From an uncultured Clostridia bacterium (lineage in GTDB: Bacteria > Bacillota > Clostridia > Christensenellales > Aristaeellaceae), in the NCBI GenBank assembly GCA_945948915.1, contig CAMFCQ010000005.1:1-64000 (forward strand): a DNA stretch of 64,000 nucleotides, given 5' to 3'. The position numbers were made by a program, and so were the translations under genes. Positions within the stretch are counted from its first letter, which is position 1. Each line of letters starts with the position of its first letter. Under the pieces are notes generated by a model. The model saw only the letters and a program-made list of their open reading frames with translations, had not been told where the DNA came from and made no database searches. Below are positions 44,401 through 55,361 of this stretch, one piece after another.

Positions 44401-44617
44401 GCGCAAGGAAGCGGGCTTCGAGGTGACCGACCGCATCCTGGTGACGGTGAAGACGGCGGACGAGAAGCTCGCCGCGATCGTGAGCGAGAACGCGGAGACC
44501 ATCAAGGCCGGCGTGCTGGCGCTGGAGGTTGCGCTGGGCGACGCTGCCGAGGGCGCGTACACGAAGGACTGGAGCATCAACGGCGTCGATGCGACGCTTT
44601 CCGTCCGCAAGGCGTAA
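41489..44617 (+). CDS. ileS: Isoleucyl-tRNA synthetase
   Basis: The 1042-residue class I synthetase charges tRNA-Ile. HIGH is at 55-58, KMSKH at 592-596, the editing domain contains WTTTPWTLPSN, and Cys-x2-Cys pairs (CPRCG and CPECGG) lie in the central insertions. The C-terminal end (RAESGLKVRQPL and so on) is of the longer IleS2-like type, which is often found in anaerobes and can resist mupirocin. TTGGAGGAAAAGG precedes the start. Expression is controlled by the T-box upstream. Confidence 0.97.
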   Translation: MYQKVSTDMNFVAREEEVIKFWRENDVFKKSVALRKGAPAFTFFDGPPTANGKPHIGHVETRAIKDIIPRYRTMKGYDVLRKAGWDTHGLPVELEVEKLLGLDGKPQIEKYGIEPFIKECKKSVWKYKTEWEEMSERVGYWADMENPYITYDDNYIESEWWSLKEIHKKGLLYKGHKIVPYCPRCGTALSSHEVAQGYKNVKETSAYVRFAVKGEDNTYFLAWTTTPWTLPSNLALCVNPHDTYAKFRVDGQVIIMAKALIDACFPGKEIEIIAEMPGSELRGMEYVPLFDFAVGKLKKKAWFVVCDEYVTMSDGTGIVHIAPAFGEDDNRVCRENDVPFVNFVDGQGKMTADTKWPGVFVKDADALVLEDLKERGLLFAAVPFAHDYPFCWRCDTPLIYYARQSWFIKMTAVHDQLMKNNRAVNWMPDNIKEGRMGNFLDNVIDWGLSRERYWGTPLPVWTCECGHIHVIGSKQELREMATTEIEEIELHRPYIDNVVLKCPECGGEMHREKEVIDCWYDSGSMPFAQWHYPFENKEQFERRFPANFISEAIDQTRGWFYTLLAISTCLFDTNPFENCVVMGHVQDKDGQKMSKHKGNVVDPWTVLNAQGADAVRWFFYNNAAPWLPKRFHAKAIEESQRKYMGTLWNTYAFFILYAEIDQFDPKAHPLGKVELSLMDKWALSRLNTLVRNVDEHLENYRVTEASREMVDFVDDLSNWYVRRSRERFWGKGMAGDKEAAFATLYHILETMSRLTAPFTPFMAESMYRNLVCSVDAAAPISVHLTDFPVCDESMINPELEENMKALLDVVIQGRGARAESGLKVRQPLAKMIVSGVTLPQDLCALAADELNVKAVEFTDDTTAFMTYQLKPQMRTLGKKYGKLLKAIGEKLTTLDGNEVVRNFEAGNTLTFELDGTEIVLEKDDVLTAPMKKPGYVVATDRDVTVALDTNLNDALIAEGFAREVISKLQTMRKEAGFEVTDRILVTVKTADEKLAAIVSENAETIKAGVLALEVALGDAAEGAYTKDWSINGVDATLSVRKA

Positions 44618-44623
44618 GTCAAT

Positions 44624-44731
44624 GGGCCTTCCCCTGTGGGGAAGGCGGTATGCCGAAGGTATGGCGGATGAGGTTCCTGCGTGGGGACCTCACCCGCCCT
44701 TCGGGCACCCTCCCCATCGGGGAGGGTTTCT
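44624..44731 (+). repeat. Three-hairpin intergenic repeat that also terminates ileS
   Basis: The segment has CCTTCCCC-TGT-GGGGAAGG (44627-44645), then GGCGG-x-TGAGGT paired with ACCTCA-x-CCGCC (44663-44698), then CCCTCCCC-ATC-GGGGAGGG (about 44708-44726) followed by TTTCTTT. The last hairpin is a good terminator. Elements of this style are, to my knowledge, common in gut Clostridia such as Faecalibacterium; only one copy is in this window. Confidence 0.7.
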
Positions 44732-44751
44732 TTAGAAAGCGAATTGTCATC

Positions 44752-46059
44752 ATGAAAAAGATTGTCATTGCCGGCGCGGGCTCGTATCACTTTGCTCCCG
44801 CCATTTTTGAAGACCTCTTTGTGCGCTGGCGCACGCCGGTGGAGGTGTGGATGGTGGACAGCGACCTGGACGTGGCCGAGCTGTCCGCCCGCGGCGCGCA
44901 GGCGCTGGCGCGCGCGTTTGGCTGCGAGGCGCGGTTTTACTACACGACGCAGCTGAGCAAGGCGACATTCTCTGCCGACGCGGTCATCTTCTGCGCGGAC
45001 TTCCTCGACGAGGAAGCCTGGAAGCTGGATCTTAAGGCGCTCGATGAGGTGGGGCTTGGCAAGCAGGTGCGCCTGCGCGGCGGCATCGGCGGCGCGATGC
45101 AGACGATGCGCGTGCTGGACTTCATCACCGACCTGGCGACGCAGATGAGCGAGGAATGCCCGGATGCGCCGCTGATCCTCTGCGACAGCGGCTTTGGCGG
45201 CATCCAGCTGGCGCGCGCGTGCGAGTGCGCACAGCGCTTCTGCGGCGTGCGCACACTGGGCGTGAGCGGCGTGACCGAGCAGACGAAAAAGCGCCTGGCG
45301 CTGTATCTGGACATCAAGGAGGACGACCTGGACATCACCTGCGCGGGCCTGAACAACTTCTCGTGGGTGACGCGCCTTGCCGACCGCAGGAAGGACGAAG
45401 ACCTGATTCCGCGCTGCATGAAGGAGATGCAGGAGGACTCCCGCGAGGAGCTCTCCGCCCAGTACATCGACTGGTACGGCGCGATTCCGGCGGGCGAGCG
45501 CGCCATGCAGTACGAGCTGCTGGCCGATACGGAGAAGAGCCCGCGCAAGACCGTGCTGCTCTCCGGCGTGGGCCTGGCGGACTACGAGCTGCGCAAGCGC
45601 AACCTCGCGATGCTCGCCGTGCACGGCCCGCTGTCGCCCAAGGGAGCGCAGGCGTGGGGGCAGATCCGCTTAAGCGGCCTGCAGACGGCAAGGCCGGTCG
45701 AGATCCTGCGCGCGCTCTGGGGCGAAGGAGACTGCAGGGTGCCCAACCTCAACATGCCGTGCGACGGCGCGGTCGAGGGCGTGGCGCCGGGCCGCTTTGT
45801 CGAGTGTCCGGCGGTCGTGACGGCGGAGGGCGCGCATGGCGAGGCCGTGGAGCTGCCTGTGGAGCTGCATGACCTGATGGGCCAGCTGAGCCTGACCAAC
45901 GTGCTCTACGCCGAGGCGGCATGCTCCGGCAGCCGCGTGGCGCTGCGCGAGGCGATGGAGATCGATCCAGCGCTCGCGGGCATCGATTTGCTCTATACAG
46001 AAGGCGTGCTTTCTGATATGATGGAGACACAGAAGGAGAAGCTCAAGCGCTTCTTCTGA
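44752..46059 (+). CDS. GH4-like protein lacking the usual metal ligands
   Basis: The 435-residue protein has the GH4 (alpha-galactosidase/6-phosphoglucosidase) layout: an N-terminal Rossmann start KIVIAGAGSYHF, a VRLRGGIGGAMQT segment, and GLNNFSWVTRL. Normal GH4 enzymes bind Mn with the Cys of a CN-x-P-type motif and the His of GLNH. Here those places read VSGVTEQ (around Ser172) and Asn202. NAD-dependent catalysis by the known mechanism is therefore doubtful. It may have another reaction or be a binding protein. The start has a weak ribosome site and comes right after the ileS terminator. Confidence 0.72.
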   Translation: MKKIVIAGAGSYHFAPAIFEDLFVRWRTPVEVWMVDSDLDVAELSARGAQALARAFGCEARFYYTTQLSKATFSADAVIFCADFLDEEAWKLDLKALDEVGLGKQVRLRGGIGGAMQTMRVLDFITDLATQMSEECPDAPLILCDSGFGGIQLARACECAQRFCGVRTLGVSGVTEQTKKRLALYLDIKEDDLDITCAGLNNFSWVTRLADRRKDEDLIPRCMKEMQEDSREELSAQYIDWYGAIPAGERAMQYELLADTEKSPRKTVLLSGVGLADYELRKRNLAMLAVHGPLSPKGAQAWGQIRLSGLQTARPVEILRALWGEGDCRVPNLNMPCDGAVEGVAPGRFVECPAVVTAEGAHGEAVELPVELHDLMGQLSLTNVLYAEAACSGSRVALREAMEIDPALAGIDLLYTEGVLSDMMETQKEKLKRFF

Positions 46060-46086
46060 CTGACTTTCCGGGAAGAGAGGAATCCC

Positions 46087-46968
46087 ATGTTTATTGCAGA
46101 CAAGTGGCAGGACTACGAGGTGCTCGACTGCGGCGGCGGCGAGAAGCTGGAGCGCTGGGGCGATGTGTACCTGCGCCGTCCGGACCCGCAGGCCATCTGG
46201 CCCGCGCGCGATCCGTCGCTGTGGCGCAGGGCGCAGGCGCACTACCACCGCAGCGAGAAGGGCGGCGGCAGCTGGGAGTTCTTCGACAGGCTGCCGGAGC
46301 GCTGGGAAGTGAATTACCGCTGCAACGGCGACGCGCTCAGGTTCTACGTCCGTCCGACGGGCTTCAAGCATACGGGCCTCTTCCCGGAGCAGGCGGCCAA
46401 CTGGGACTGGATGAACAGCCTGGTCAAGGCCCGCCGCGCCGAGGGACGCGAGGTGCGCGTGCTCAACCTGTTTGCCTATACCGGCGGCGCGACGATGGCC
46501 TGCGCCGCGGCGGGCGCGCAGGTGTGCCACTGCGACGCGGCCAAGGGCATGGTGCAGTGGGCGCGGGAGAACCGCGAGCTGAGCAGCCTGCCGGAGGACA
46601 GCACGCGCTGGATCATCGACGATGCGCTCAAGTTCGTGCAGCGCGAGGCGCGGCGGGGCCGCCTCTACGACGGCATCCTGATGGATCCGCCCAGCTATGG
46701 ACGCGGCCCGGGCGGCGAGGTCTGGAAGCTGGAGAACGAGCTGTACGGCCTGGTGAAGGCGGCGAGCGAGGCGCTGTGCGAGGATCCGCTGTTTTTCCTG
46801 CTCAACGGCTATACGACGGGCTTCCAGGCGAGCGTGCTGGGCAACATGGTGGACATGTGCGTGACCGCCCGCTTCGGCGGCGAGGTGAAGGCGGACGAGC
46901 TCTGCCTGCCGGTGAGCGCCGGCGGCGTGCTGCCCTGCGGCACCAGCGGACGCTGGCAACAGAAGTAA
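46087..46968 (+). CDS. Class I SAM-dependent methyltransferase, RlmI/RlmK-like
   Basis: The 293-residue protein resembles the catalytic part of 23S rRNA methyltransferases such as RlmI and the RlmK half of RlmKL. NLFAYTGGATMACAAAGA (about 127-144) is the SAM loop, and the catalytic motif is MDPPSYGRG near 200. The N-terminal PUA domain of RlmI is absent. GAGAGGAA precedes the start. It is separated by 3 bases from an rRNA/tRNA pseudouridine synthase gene, so both likely act in RNA modification. Confidence 0.87.
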   Translation: MFIADKWQDYEVLDCGGGEKLERWGDVYLRRPDPQAIWPARDPSLWRRAQAHYHRSEKGGGSWEFFDRLPERWEVNYRCNGDALRFYVRPTGFKHTGLFPEQAANWDWMNSLVKARRAEGREVRVLNLFAYTGGATMACAAAGAQVCHCDAAKGMVQWARENRELSSLPEDSTRWIIDDALKFVQREARRGRLYDGILMDPPSYGRGPGGEVWKLENELYGLVKAASEALCEDPLFFLLNGYTTGFQASVLGNMVDMCVTARFGGEVKADELCLPVSAGGVLPCGTSGRWQQK

Positions 46969-46971
46969 GCT

Positions 46972-47685
46972 ATGGAAAACTACCACGGCATTCAAATCGT
47001 CTACGAGGACAACCACCTGCTGGTGGTCGTCAAGCCGCCGAACATGCCCACGCAGGCGGACGCCTCCGGGGATCCCGACCTGCACAGCACGATGAAGCAG
47101 TACGTCGCCGAGCGCTACAACAAGCCCGGCGCGGTGTATCTGGGCCTGGTGCACAGGCTCGACCGACCGGTGGGCGGCCTTGTGGTGCTGGCCAGGACGA
47201 GCAAGGCGGCCGACAGGCTCAGCGCACAGGTGCGCCAAAAGACGCTTGCGCGCCAGTATGTCGCCGCTGTGCGCGGCAGCACGCCGGAGCACATGGAGCT
47301 CAATGACTGGCTGCTCAAGGACGAACGAACCAACACCGTGCGCGCGGTGGCGGCGGGCACGCCCGGCGCGAAGGACGCGCATCTGACCTACGAAAAGGCG
47401 GGCGAGGCGGACGGGCTGTCGCTCATCCGCGTAAAGCTCTTCACCGGAAGGTCGCACCAGATCCGCGTGCAGACGTCCCATTCGGGCTTCCCGATCTGGG
47501 GCGACGCGCGCTATGGCGCGGGCAGGCCCGGCGAGCAGATCGCGCTGTGGGGCGCGCACCTGGGCCTCGTGCATCCCACGAAGAAGGAAGAGCTGCACTT
47601 CACTGCGCTGCCGCCGCGGGACGCGCGGCCCTGGCGCGGCTTCAGCGAGGAAACCTGGACGAGGGAAGCGGAGATTCTTCTGTGA
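46972..47685 (+). CDS. RluA-family RNA pseudouridine synthase
   Basis: The 237-residue enzyme converts uridine to pseudouridine in rRNA or tRNA. The catalytic Asp64 lies in LVHRLDRPVGGL, and the family motif RVKLFTGRSHQIRVQ follows near 147. An S4 RNA-binding domain, present in RluD, is missing, so it belongs to the short RluA/TruC type. The exact target uridine cannot be told. It is co-transcribed with the methyltransferase upstream. Confidence 0.92.
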   Translation: MENYHGIQIVYEDNHLLVVVKPPNMPTQADASGDPDLHSTMKQYVAERYNKPGAVYLGLVHRLDRPVGGLVVLARTSKAADRLSAQVRQKTLARQYVAAVRGSTPEHMELNDWLLKDERTNTVRAVAAGTPGAKDAHLTYEKAGEADGLSLIRVKLFTGRSHQIRVQTSHSGFPIWGDARYGAGRPGEQIALWGAHLGLVHPTKKEELHFTALPPRDARPWRGFSEETWTREAEILL

Positions 47686-47747
47686 ACCGGGAAGAAATCC
47701 ACAGCCCCGATCGTCTTGTGGATAAATGGCTTGAAAGGATAGAAAAC

Positions 47748-49676
47748 ATGAAACACATTGTGGCGCTTCTTCTGTCGTGCATGCTGCTGCTGGGCGCGTG
47801 CGCGCTGGCGGATGATCAGGCGGAAATGCTGGTCAACGCCGCCGTGAGCGAGCTGGGCTATACCGCCACCAAGGGCGGATACAGCAAGTACGGCGAGTGG
47901 GGCGGCAATGCCTACGGCGAATGGTGCTCGGAGTTTGTCTCCTGGTGCGTGGCGCGCGCGGACGAGGTCTACGGCACGTCCATGCTCGGCACGGATTATC
48001 CGCTGCAGACCACCTGCGCGGACGGCGCCGCCTGGTTCAAGGAGCGCGGGCGCTACATCACCGTGAACGGCGGGCTGAAGGGCGAAGAGGGCCAGTTCTA
48101 TCTGGAGGACGGCGTGTCCGTTGCGGACAGGCCCTATGTTCCGCAGCGCGGCGACCTCATCTACATCGAGTGGTACAAGTACAACCGGCTTGACCACGTG
48201 GGCATCGTCGAGTTTGTGACGCAGGACACGGACGGCACCTACCTGGTGCACACCATCGAGGGCAACAACCACATCCTCGGCCCGACGCCAGCGCAGGTGC
48301 GCCGTTATACCTACCGGCTGGACGACGCGTCCATCCGCGGCTACGGCGTGCGCACCAGCGGTCTGGTGGGCACGGCGCTGCAGATGGGCTCCAGCGGCGA
48401 TGAGGTTGTGGCGTTTCAGAAGAACCTGATTGAGCTGGGCTTTTACAACGACGAGCCCGCCGGCAAGTTCGGCAAGGGCACGCAGACGGCCACCAAGAAC
48501 TACCAGAAGGCGCGCGGCCTTTCCGCAACCGGCGTGGCCGACCGCGCGACGCTTGACATGATCGCCGGGGAGATCGAGGAGAAGCGGCGGCAGGCGGAGG
48601 ACAAGGCCCAGGAAAAGGCAGAGGCCGAGGCCCAGGCGATGCTGGAAACGGCGAAGGAAGCGATTGCGGCAAACTGGTTTGGGGAGTTCGATCCGTATGA
48701 CGAGCAGGCGGCGTGGAGCCGCCTGATGGAAGACATCACGGTGCTCAACGTCGATCAGAAGGAAAAGGTCTACCTTTCAGATGCCCCCAATGGCAGCAGG
48801 AAGACCACGGATGCGCACCGCGGTTTTTTTTATGGAGAATCGGTGGCTGTGCGCGTGCTCGATGAGCAGGATGGCTGGTCGAAGATACAGGCGTACAACG
48901 ACTATGACGAGCTGGAGGAGGGCTGGGTGCGTCCCGGCCGCCTCAAAACCGTCACGCCGAATCAAACCTGGGGCATGATCGTAGACAAACGCACGCAGCG
49001 GCTGTACCTGTACAAGGAGGGCAAGCTGCTCACGGAGCTGCTGGTTTCCACCGGCACCACCACGGGCCAGAACGAGGGCTTCTGCGAGACGGCCTCCGGC
49101 GATTTCCTGCTCATCAGCCCGACAGGCGGCTTCTGGTCGGGCAACCTGTGGTGCGATCAGGCCATCCGCTTCAACGGCGGCGACCTGCTGCACATGGTGC
49201 CCGCGGTGTATCATGGCGAGAAAGCCGGCGTGCTGGCGGACGGCACCGGCGATTACAGCATCTGCGAGAGCGCGCTGGGCTCCCGCGCTTCCCATGGCTG
49301 CATCCGCGTGCAGCGCAAGGCCAATGAGGACGGCTACAACCACGAATGGATCTGGAAGAACCTGCGGTACGAGAAGAACATCAAGATCATCGCCTGGGAT
49401 GACGACGGCAGAAAGCTGGATGAGATGGAAGACAGCGTGCCCGTATACTACAATCCCAACGGGGGTGAGAAGTATCACGCCGACCAGAATTGCTCGAGCG
49501 TGCGCAGCAAATACCTGCCGCTTACCGAGCTCAAGTACGGCACGCTTTCCCGTTACCCATACACCGACCTGAAGCCCTGCTCCATCTGCCAGGCGCCCGA
49601 GCGCCCGGAGGTTGTCTCAGCGTGGAACGCGGCGATTGACCAGGCCTATGAGGAGCTGGGGCTTGAGGCCCCGTAA
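47748..49676 (+). CDS. Secreted CHAP - peptidoglycan-binding - L,D-transpeptidase fusion
   Basis: The 642-residue protein combines two cell-wall enzymes. After a signal peptide comes a CHAP-type amidase domain (about 25-170, Cys60 in GEWCSEF and His150 in LDHVGIV), then a peptidoglycan-binding domain (205-262), a charged coiled coil (265-310), an SH3-like part (340-400), and an L,D-transpeptidase (410-550) with catalytic Cys518 in SHGCIRV. The tail (about 575-620) has a Cys/His knuckle (YHADQNCSSV ... PCSIC) like Ada-type metal sites. It could both cut and cross-link peptidoglycan. The start has no perfect ribosome site (AAAGGATAG). Confidence 0.87.
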   Translation: MKHIVALLLSCMLLLGACALADDQAEMLVNAAVSELGYTATKGGYSKYGEWGGNAYGEWCSEFVSWCVARADEVYGTSMLGTDYPLQTTCADGAAWFKERGRYITVNGGLKGEEGQFYLEDGVSVADRPYVPQRGDLIYIEWYKYNRLDHVGIVEFVTQDTDGTYLVHTIEGNNHILGPTPAQVRRYTYRLDDASIRGYGVRTSGLVGTALQMGSSGDEVVAFQKNLIELGFYNDEPAGKFGKGTQTATKNYQKARGLSATGVADRATLDMIAGEIEEKRRQAEDKAQEKAEAEAQAMLETAKEAIAANWFGEFDPYDEQAAWSRLMEDITVLNVDQKEKVYLSDAPNGSRKTTDAHRGFFYGESVAVRVLDEQDGWSKIQAYNDYDELEEGWVRPGRLKTVTPNQTWGMIVDKRTQRLYLYKEGKLLTELLVSTGTTTGQNEGFCETASGDFLLISPTGGFWSGNLWCDQAIRFNGGDLLHMVPAVYHGEKAGVLADGTGDYSICESALGSRASHGCIRVQRKANEDGYNHEWIWKNLRYEKNIKIIAWDDDGRKLDEMEDSVPVYYNPNGGEKYHADQNCSSVRSKYLPLTELKYGTLSRYPYTDLKPCSICQAPERPEVVSAWNAAIDQAYEELGLEAP

Positions 49677-49730
49677 ACGCTCTTGCCGCCGCAGAACGCG
49701 GCATCACAAAAGATCATGGAGGCATGTTCT

Positions 49731-50312
49731 ATGGAACCTTTGAGAATCCCCGGCGTGGGCATGCGCACGGTGAAGACGGCACTTGCGGTGGCGCTGTGCA
49801 CGCTGGTGTATACCTTTGTTGGCCGCAGCCCGGCGTTTGCGTGCATCGGCGTGATCTTCGGCATGGGCTATAACCTCGAGGATGCGCGCAAGAACGGCGG
49901 CAACCGCCTTTTCGGCACGATCATCGGCGGCGTGGTGGGCATCCTGTTCTTCCGCCTGTATCTGGTCTTTGTGCCCGACGGCCATCTCACCCTGCTGATG
50001 GTGCCCTTCGTGTTCGTTGGCACGATCATCCTGATCATGGCGTGTCAGATGTTCTGGGTGGGCGGCGTGCAGCCCGGCGGCGTTGTGCTGTGCATCCTGC
50101 TGTTCAATACGCCGGTGGCCACCTATATCGACTACGCCATGAACCGCATCTTTGACACAGCGGTCGGCGTGCTGATCGCGCTGTTTGTCAGCTATGTGTT
50201 TCCGCGCGGCTGGATGGAGACGATGCCTCAGCACTATGCGGATATGAAGCGGCATGCGCGCGAGGCGTTCAGCCACGTGGAGATGCATCATCCGCTCAAG
50301 CGGCGCTTCTGA
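49731..50312 (+). CDS. Aromatic acid exporter family (FUSC-like) membrane protein
   Basis: The 193-residue protein has four to five membrane helices and fits the short aromatic acid exporter family (DUF939/ArAE). Typical stretches are GMRTVKTALAVALCTLVY near the start and NRLFGTIIGGVVGILFF in the middle. The usual soluble C-terminal domain is missing, so it is a short form that may need a partner or act as a dimer. GGAGG lies 8 bases ahead of ATG 49731. Confidence 0.8.
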   Translation: MEPLRIPGVGMRTVKTALAVALCTLVYTFVGRSPAFACIGVIFGMGYNLEDARKNGGNRLFGTIIGGVVGILFFRLYLVFVPDGHLTLLMVPFVFVGTIILIMACQMFWVGGVQPGGVVLCILLFNTPVATYIDYAMNRIFDTAVGVLIALFVSYVFPRGWMETMPQHYADMKRHAREAFSHVEMHHPLKRRF

Positions 50313-50323
50313 TGAGGTGAAAC

Positions 50324-51331
50324 ATGCGAAGGAAATGGTTTGCCCTGCTGCTCATGCTTCTGTGCCTGGCGACGCAGGCGGGGGCGGAGAATGAAGCCCT
50401 GCTCGAGGATCCGGTGGACAGGCGGATGCAGCGTCTGAGCATCATGTCCCAGCAGGACGAGGCGATTGCAGGCATCACGTATAACACCGCGACCGTGCGC
50501 CAGCGCGGCTGCAAGCTGATCTCGGTCGTCAACGGCGTGATTGCCGCCTTTGGCGTGACGGATCGTGAGACGGCGGCGGGGATTGTGCCGGAGGCGCTCG
50601 ATCTGCTTGTCCCCGGCGGCAAGAGAAGCAAGCGATCCGTCGATCTGCAGAACATGCCCGGGCTGGTCGATCCCGTGCTGCGCGCAAGCCAGCAGGAGGA
50701 GTATCCGTATCTGGCGAAGACGGTCGGCGCATACACCGGCAGCGTGCAGGTGAGCGGAAAGCAGCTGGGCGCGCAGGACGTGCTGGAGATCCTGGGCAAG
50801 GCGCAGACGCCGTTCATGTTTGTCGGGCGCATGAGCGTGCATCCGGACTGGACGGACGCGCTGCAGATTCTCACCGGTCTGCACGAGATGGGCATGGACG
50901 ACGCAACGCTGACCCTGGCCTGTGTGGGTGCAGGCGCAAAGAAACACGGCACGCCGCTGCGATCCGGCGATTTCGGGCATTATCTGACGCTGCTCTTCCA
51001 TGTCGGCTCGTTTATGGAGGACGGCACGGTATATGTGCTGGATTCGCTGCCGCGGGCGCTGGCAGGTGAGCCCTATGATACAGAAGGCGCGCCGCGCACG
51101 CAGTATGCCTTTGTCACCGACAGCCCGGTCAAGGCGTTCAACCTGAATTTCCGCGCTTCACGCATCAGCCCGACGGTGATCAAGCTGTCGCTGACGCCGG
51201 AGGCGCTGGAGACGCTGCGCGCCGAGCCGGAGGAGACGGCATTCGCGCGGCGGATGAAGCTGTATGCCCCATTGATTGTGTTTGGCCCCGGCGCAATGCT
51301 GATCTCGCTGCCTGCGCAGGCGGCGCCATAA
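50324..51331 (+). CDS. Secreted protein, possible C39-like cysteine peptidase
   Basis: The 335-residue protein has a signal peptide cut near Ala-Gly-Ala. The phrase QRGCKLISVVNGVIAAFGV (about 60-78) looks like the Cys helix of papain-like C39 domains, and the later GHYLTLLFHVGSF with GTVYVLDSLP (about 222-250) would supply the His and Asp. This prediction rests on pattern only. The rest is unrecognised. It starts 11 bases after the exporter gene and ends at a strong terminator, so the two share a transcript. Confidence 0.6.
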   Translation: MRRKWFALLLMLLCLATQAGAENEALLEDPVDRRMQRLSIMSQQDEAIAGITYNTATVRQRGCKLISVVNGVIAAFGVTDRETAAGIVPEALDLLVPGGKRSKRSVDLQNMPGLVDPVLRASQQEEYPYLAKTVGAYTGSVQVSGKQLGAQDVLEILGKAQTPFMFVGRMSVHPDWTDALQILTGLHEMGMDDATLTLACVGAGAKKHGTPLRSGDFGHYLTLLFHVGSFMEDGTVYVLDSLPRALAGEPYDTEGAPRTQYAFVTDSPVKAFNLNFRASRISPTVIKLSLTPEALETLRAEPEETAFARRMKLYAPLIVFGPGAMLISLPAQAAP

Positions 51332-51343
51332 GTGCATAAAGCA

Positions 51344-51381
51344 AATCCCCGAAAGGCCGCATGGCCCTTCGGGGATTCTTT
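51344..51381 (+). terminator. Terminator between the C39-like gene and the beta-galactosidase gene
   Basis: AATCCCCGAA pairs with TTCGGGGATT, with an inner GGCC/GGCC stem, followed by CTTTTG. It probably serves both convergent genes. Confidence 0.8.
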
Positions 51382-51392
51382 TGCAGAGGGGA

Positions 51393-54536
<3,144 letters not shown>

Positions 54537-55361
54537 TCACTTCACCGCGCCCGCGACGCCGTTGGTGAAGCTCTTCTGCAGGATGAAGAAGATGATGACC
54601 GTCGGCAGGGAGCACAGCGTGACGCCCGCCATGACGACGCCGTAGTCGATGACGTAGCCGCCCATCAGGTTGGAAACGAGCATCGGCATGGTGGTCGCGT
54701 CCGGGGTCTGCATGATGACCTTCGGCCAGAGGTAGGCGTTCCAGGCGTTCATGAAGGTGATGGTGGCAGCGGACGCGTAGGTCGGCTTCATCATCGGGAT
54801 GAACATCTTGATGAAGATCTGGAACTCGTTCAGGCCGTCGATGCGCGCAGCCTCGATCGTATCCTTCGGGAAGGTGCGCGCGCTGTTGCGGAAATACATG
54901 ATCAGGAACGGCGTGGCCAGGCTCGGCAGGAAGAAGCCGACCCAGCTGTTGAGCAGGCCCGCCTTGGAGAACATCTGGAACAGCGGAACCAGCACCGCGA
55001 CGAACGGCACCATCATGGCCAGCATCAGGATGCCCATCACGCGGTCCTTGTACTTGTCGTGGTAGATTTCAAATCCGTAGCCCGCGATGGAGGAGACCGC
55101 CAGGGACAGCACAACCTGGAGCAGCGTGGTGGCGAAGGAGTTCTTCATCGCGCGCCAGACGTCCTGCTGCGCGAACAGGTTGGTCAGGTTCTCCATCAGG
55201 TGCGTGCTGGGGATCATGCGGCCGCCCAGAATCTGCTGGGTGTTGTTGCACGAGGAGATGAACGCCCAGTACAGCGGGAAGACGGAAATGAACGACGCGA
55301 CGATCAGGAACGCGTACATGCAGAAACGGGAAACCTTCTTGGACAGAGCGCCTTCTCTCAT
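54537..55361 (-). CDS. Sugar ABC transporter permease (MalG-like)
   Basis: The 274-residue inner-membrane protein has six helices and the coupling loop EAARIDGLNEFQIFIKMFIP that contacts the ATPase. It belongs to the CUT1 sugar-importer class. The start overlaps the stop of the partner permease by four bases. An ATPase gene is absent from this locus; CUT1 importers often share one ATPase (MsmX type) encoded elsewhere, so this is not unusual. Confidence 0.94.
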   Translation of the reverse strand: MREGALSKKVSRFCMYAFLIVASFISVFPLYWAFISSCNNTQQILGGRMIPSTHLMENLTNLFAQQDVWRAMKNSFATTLLQVVLSLAVSSIAGYGFEIYHDKYKDRVMGILMLAMMVPFVAVLVPLFQMFSKAGLLNSWVGFFLPSLATPFLIMYFRNSARTFPKDTIEAARIDGLNEFQIFIKMFIPMMKPTYASAATITFMNAWNAYLWPKVIMQTPDATTMPMLVSNLMGGYVIDYGVVMAGVTLCSLPTVIIFFILQKSFTNGVAGAVK

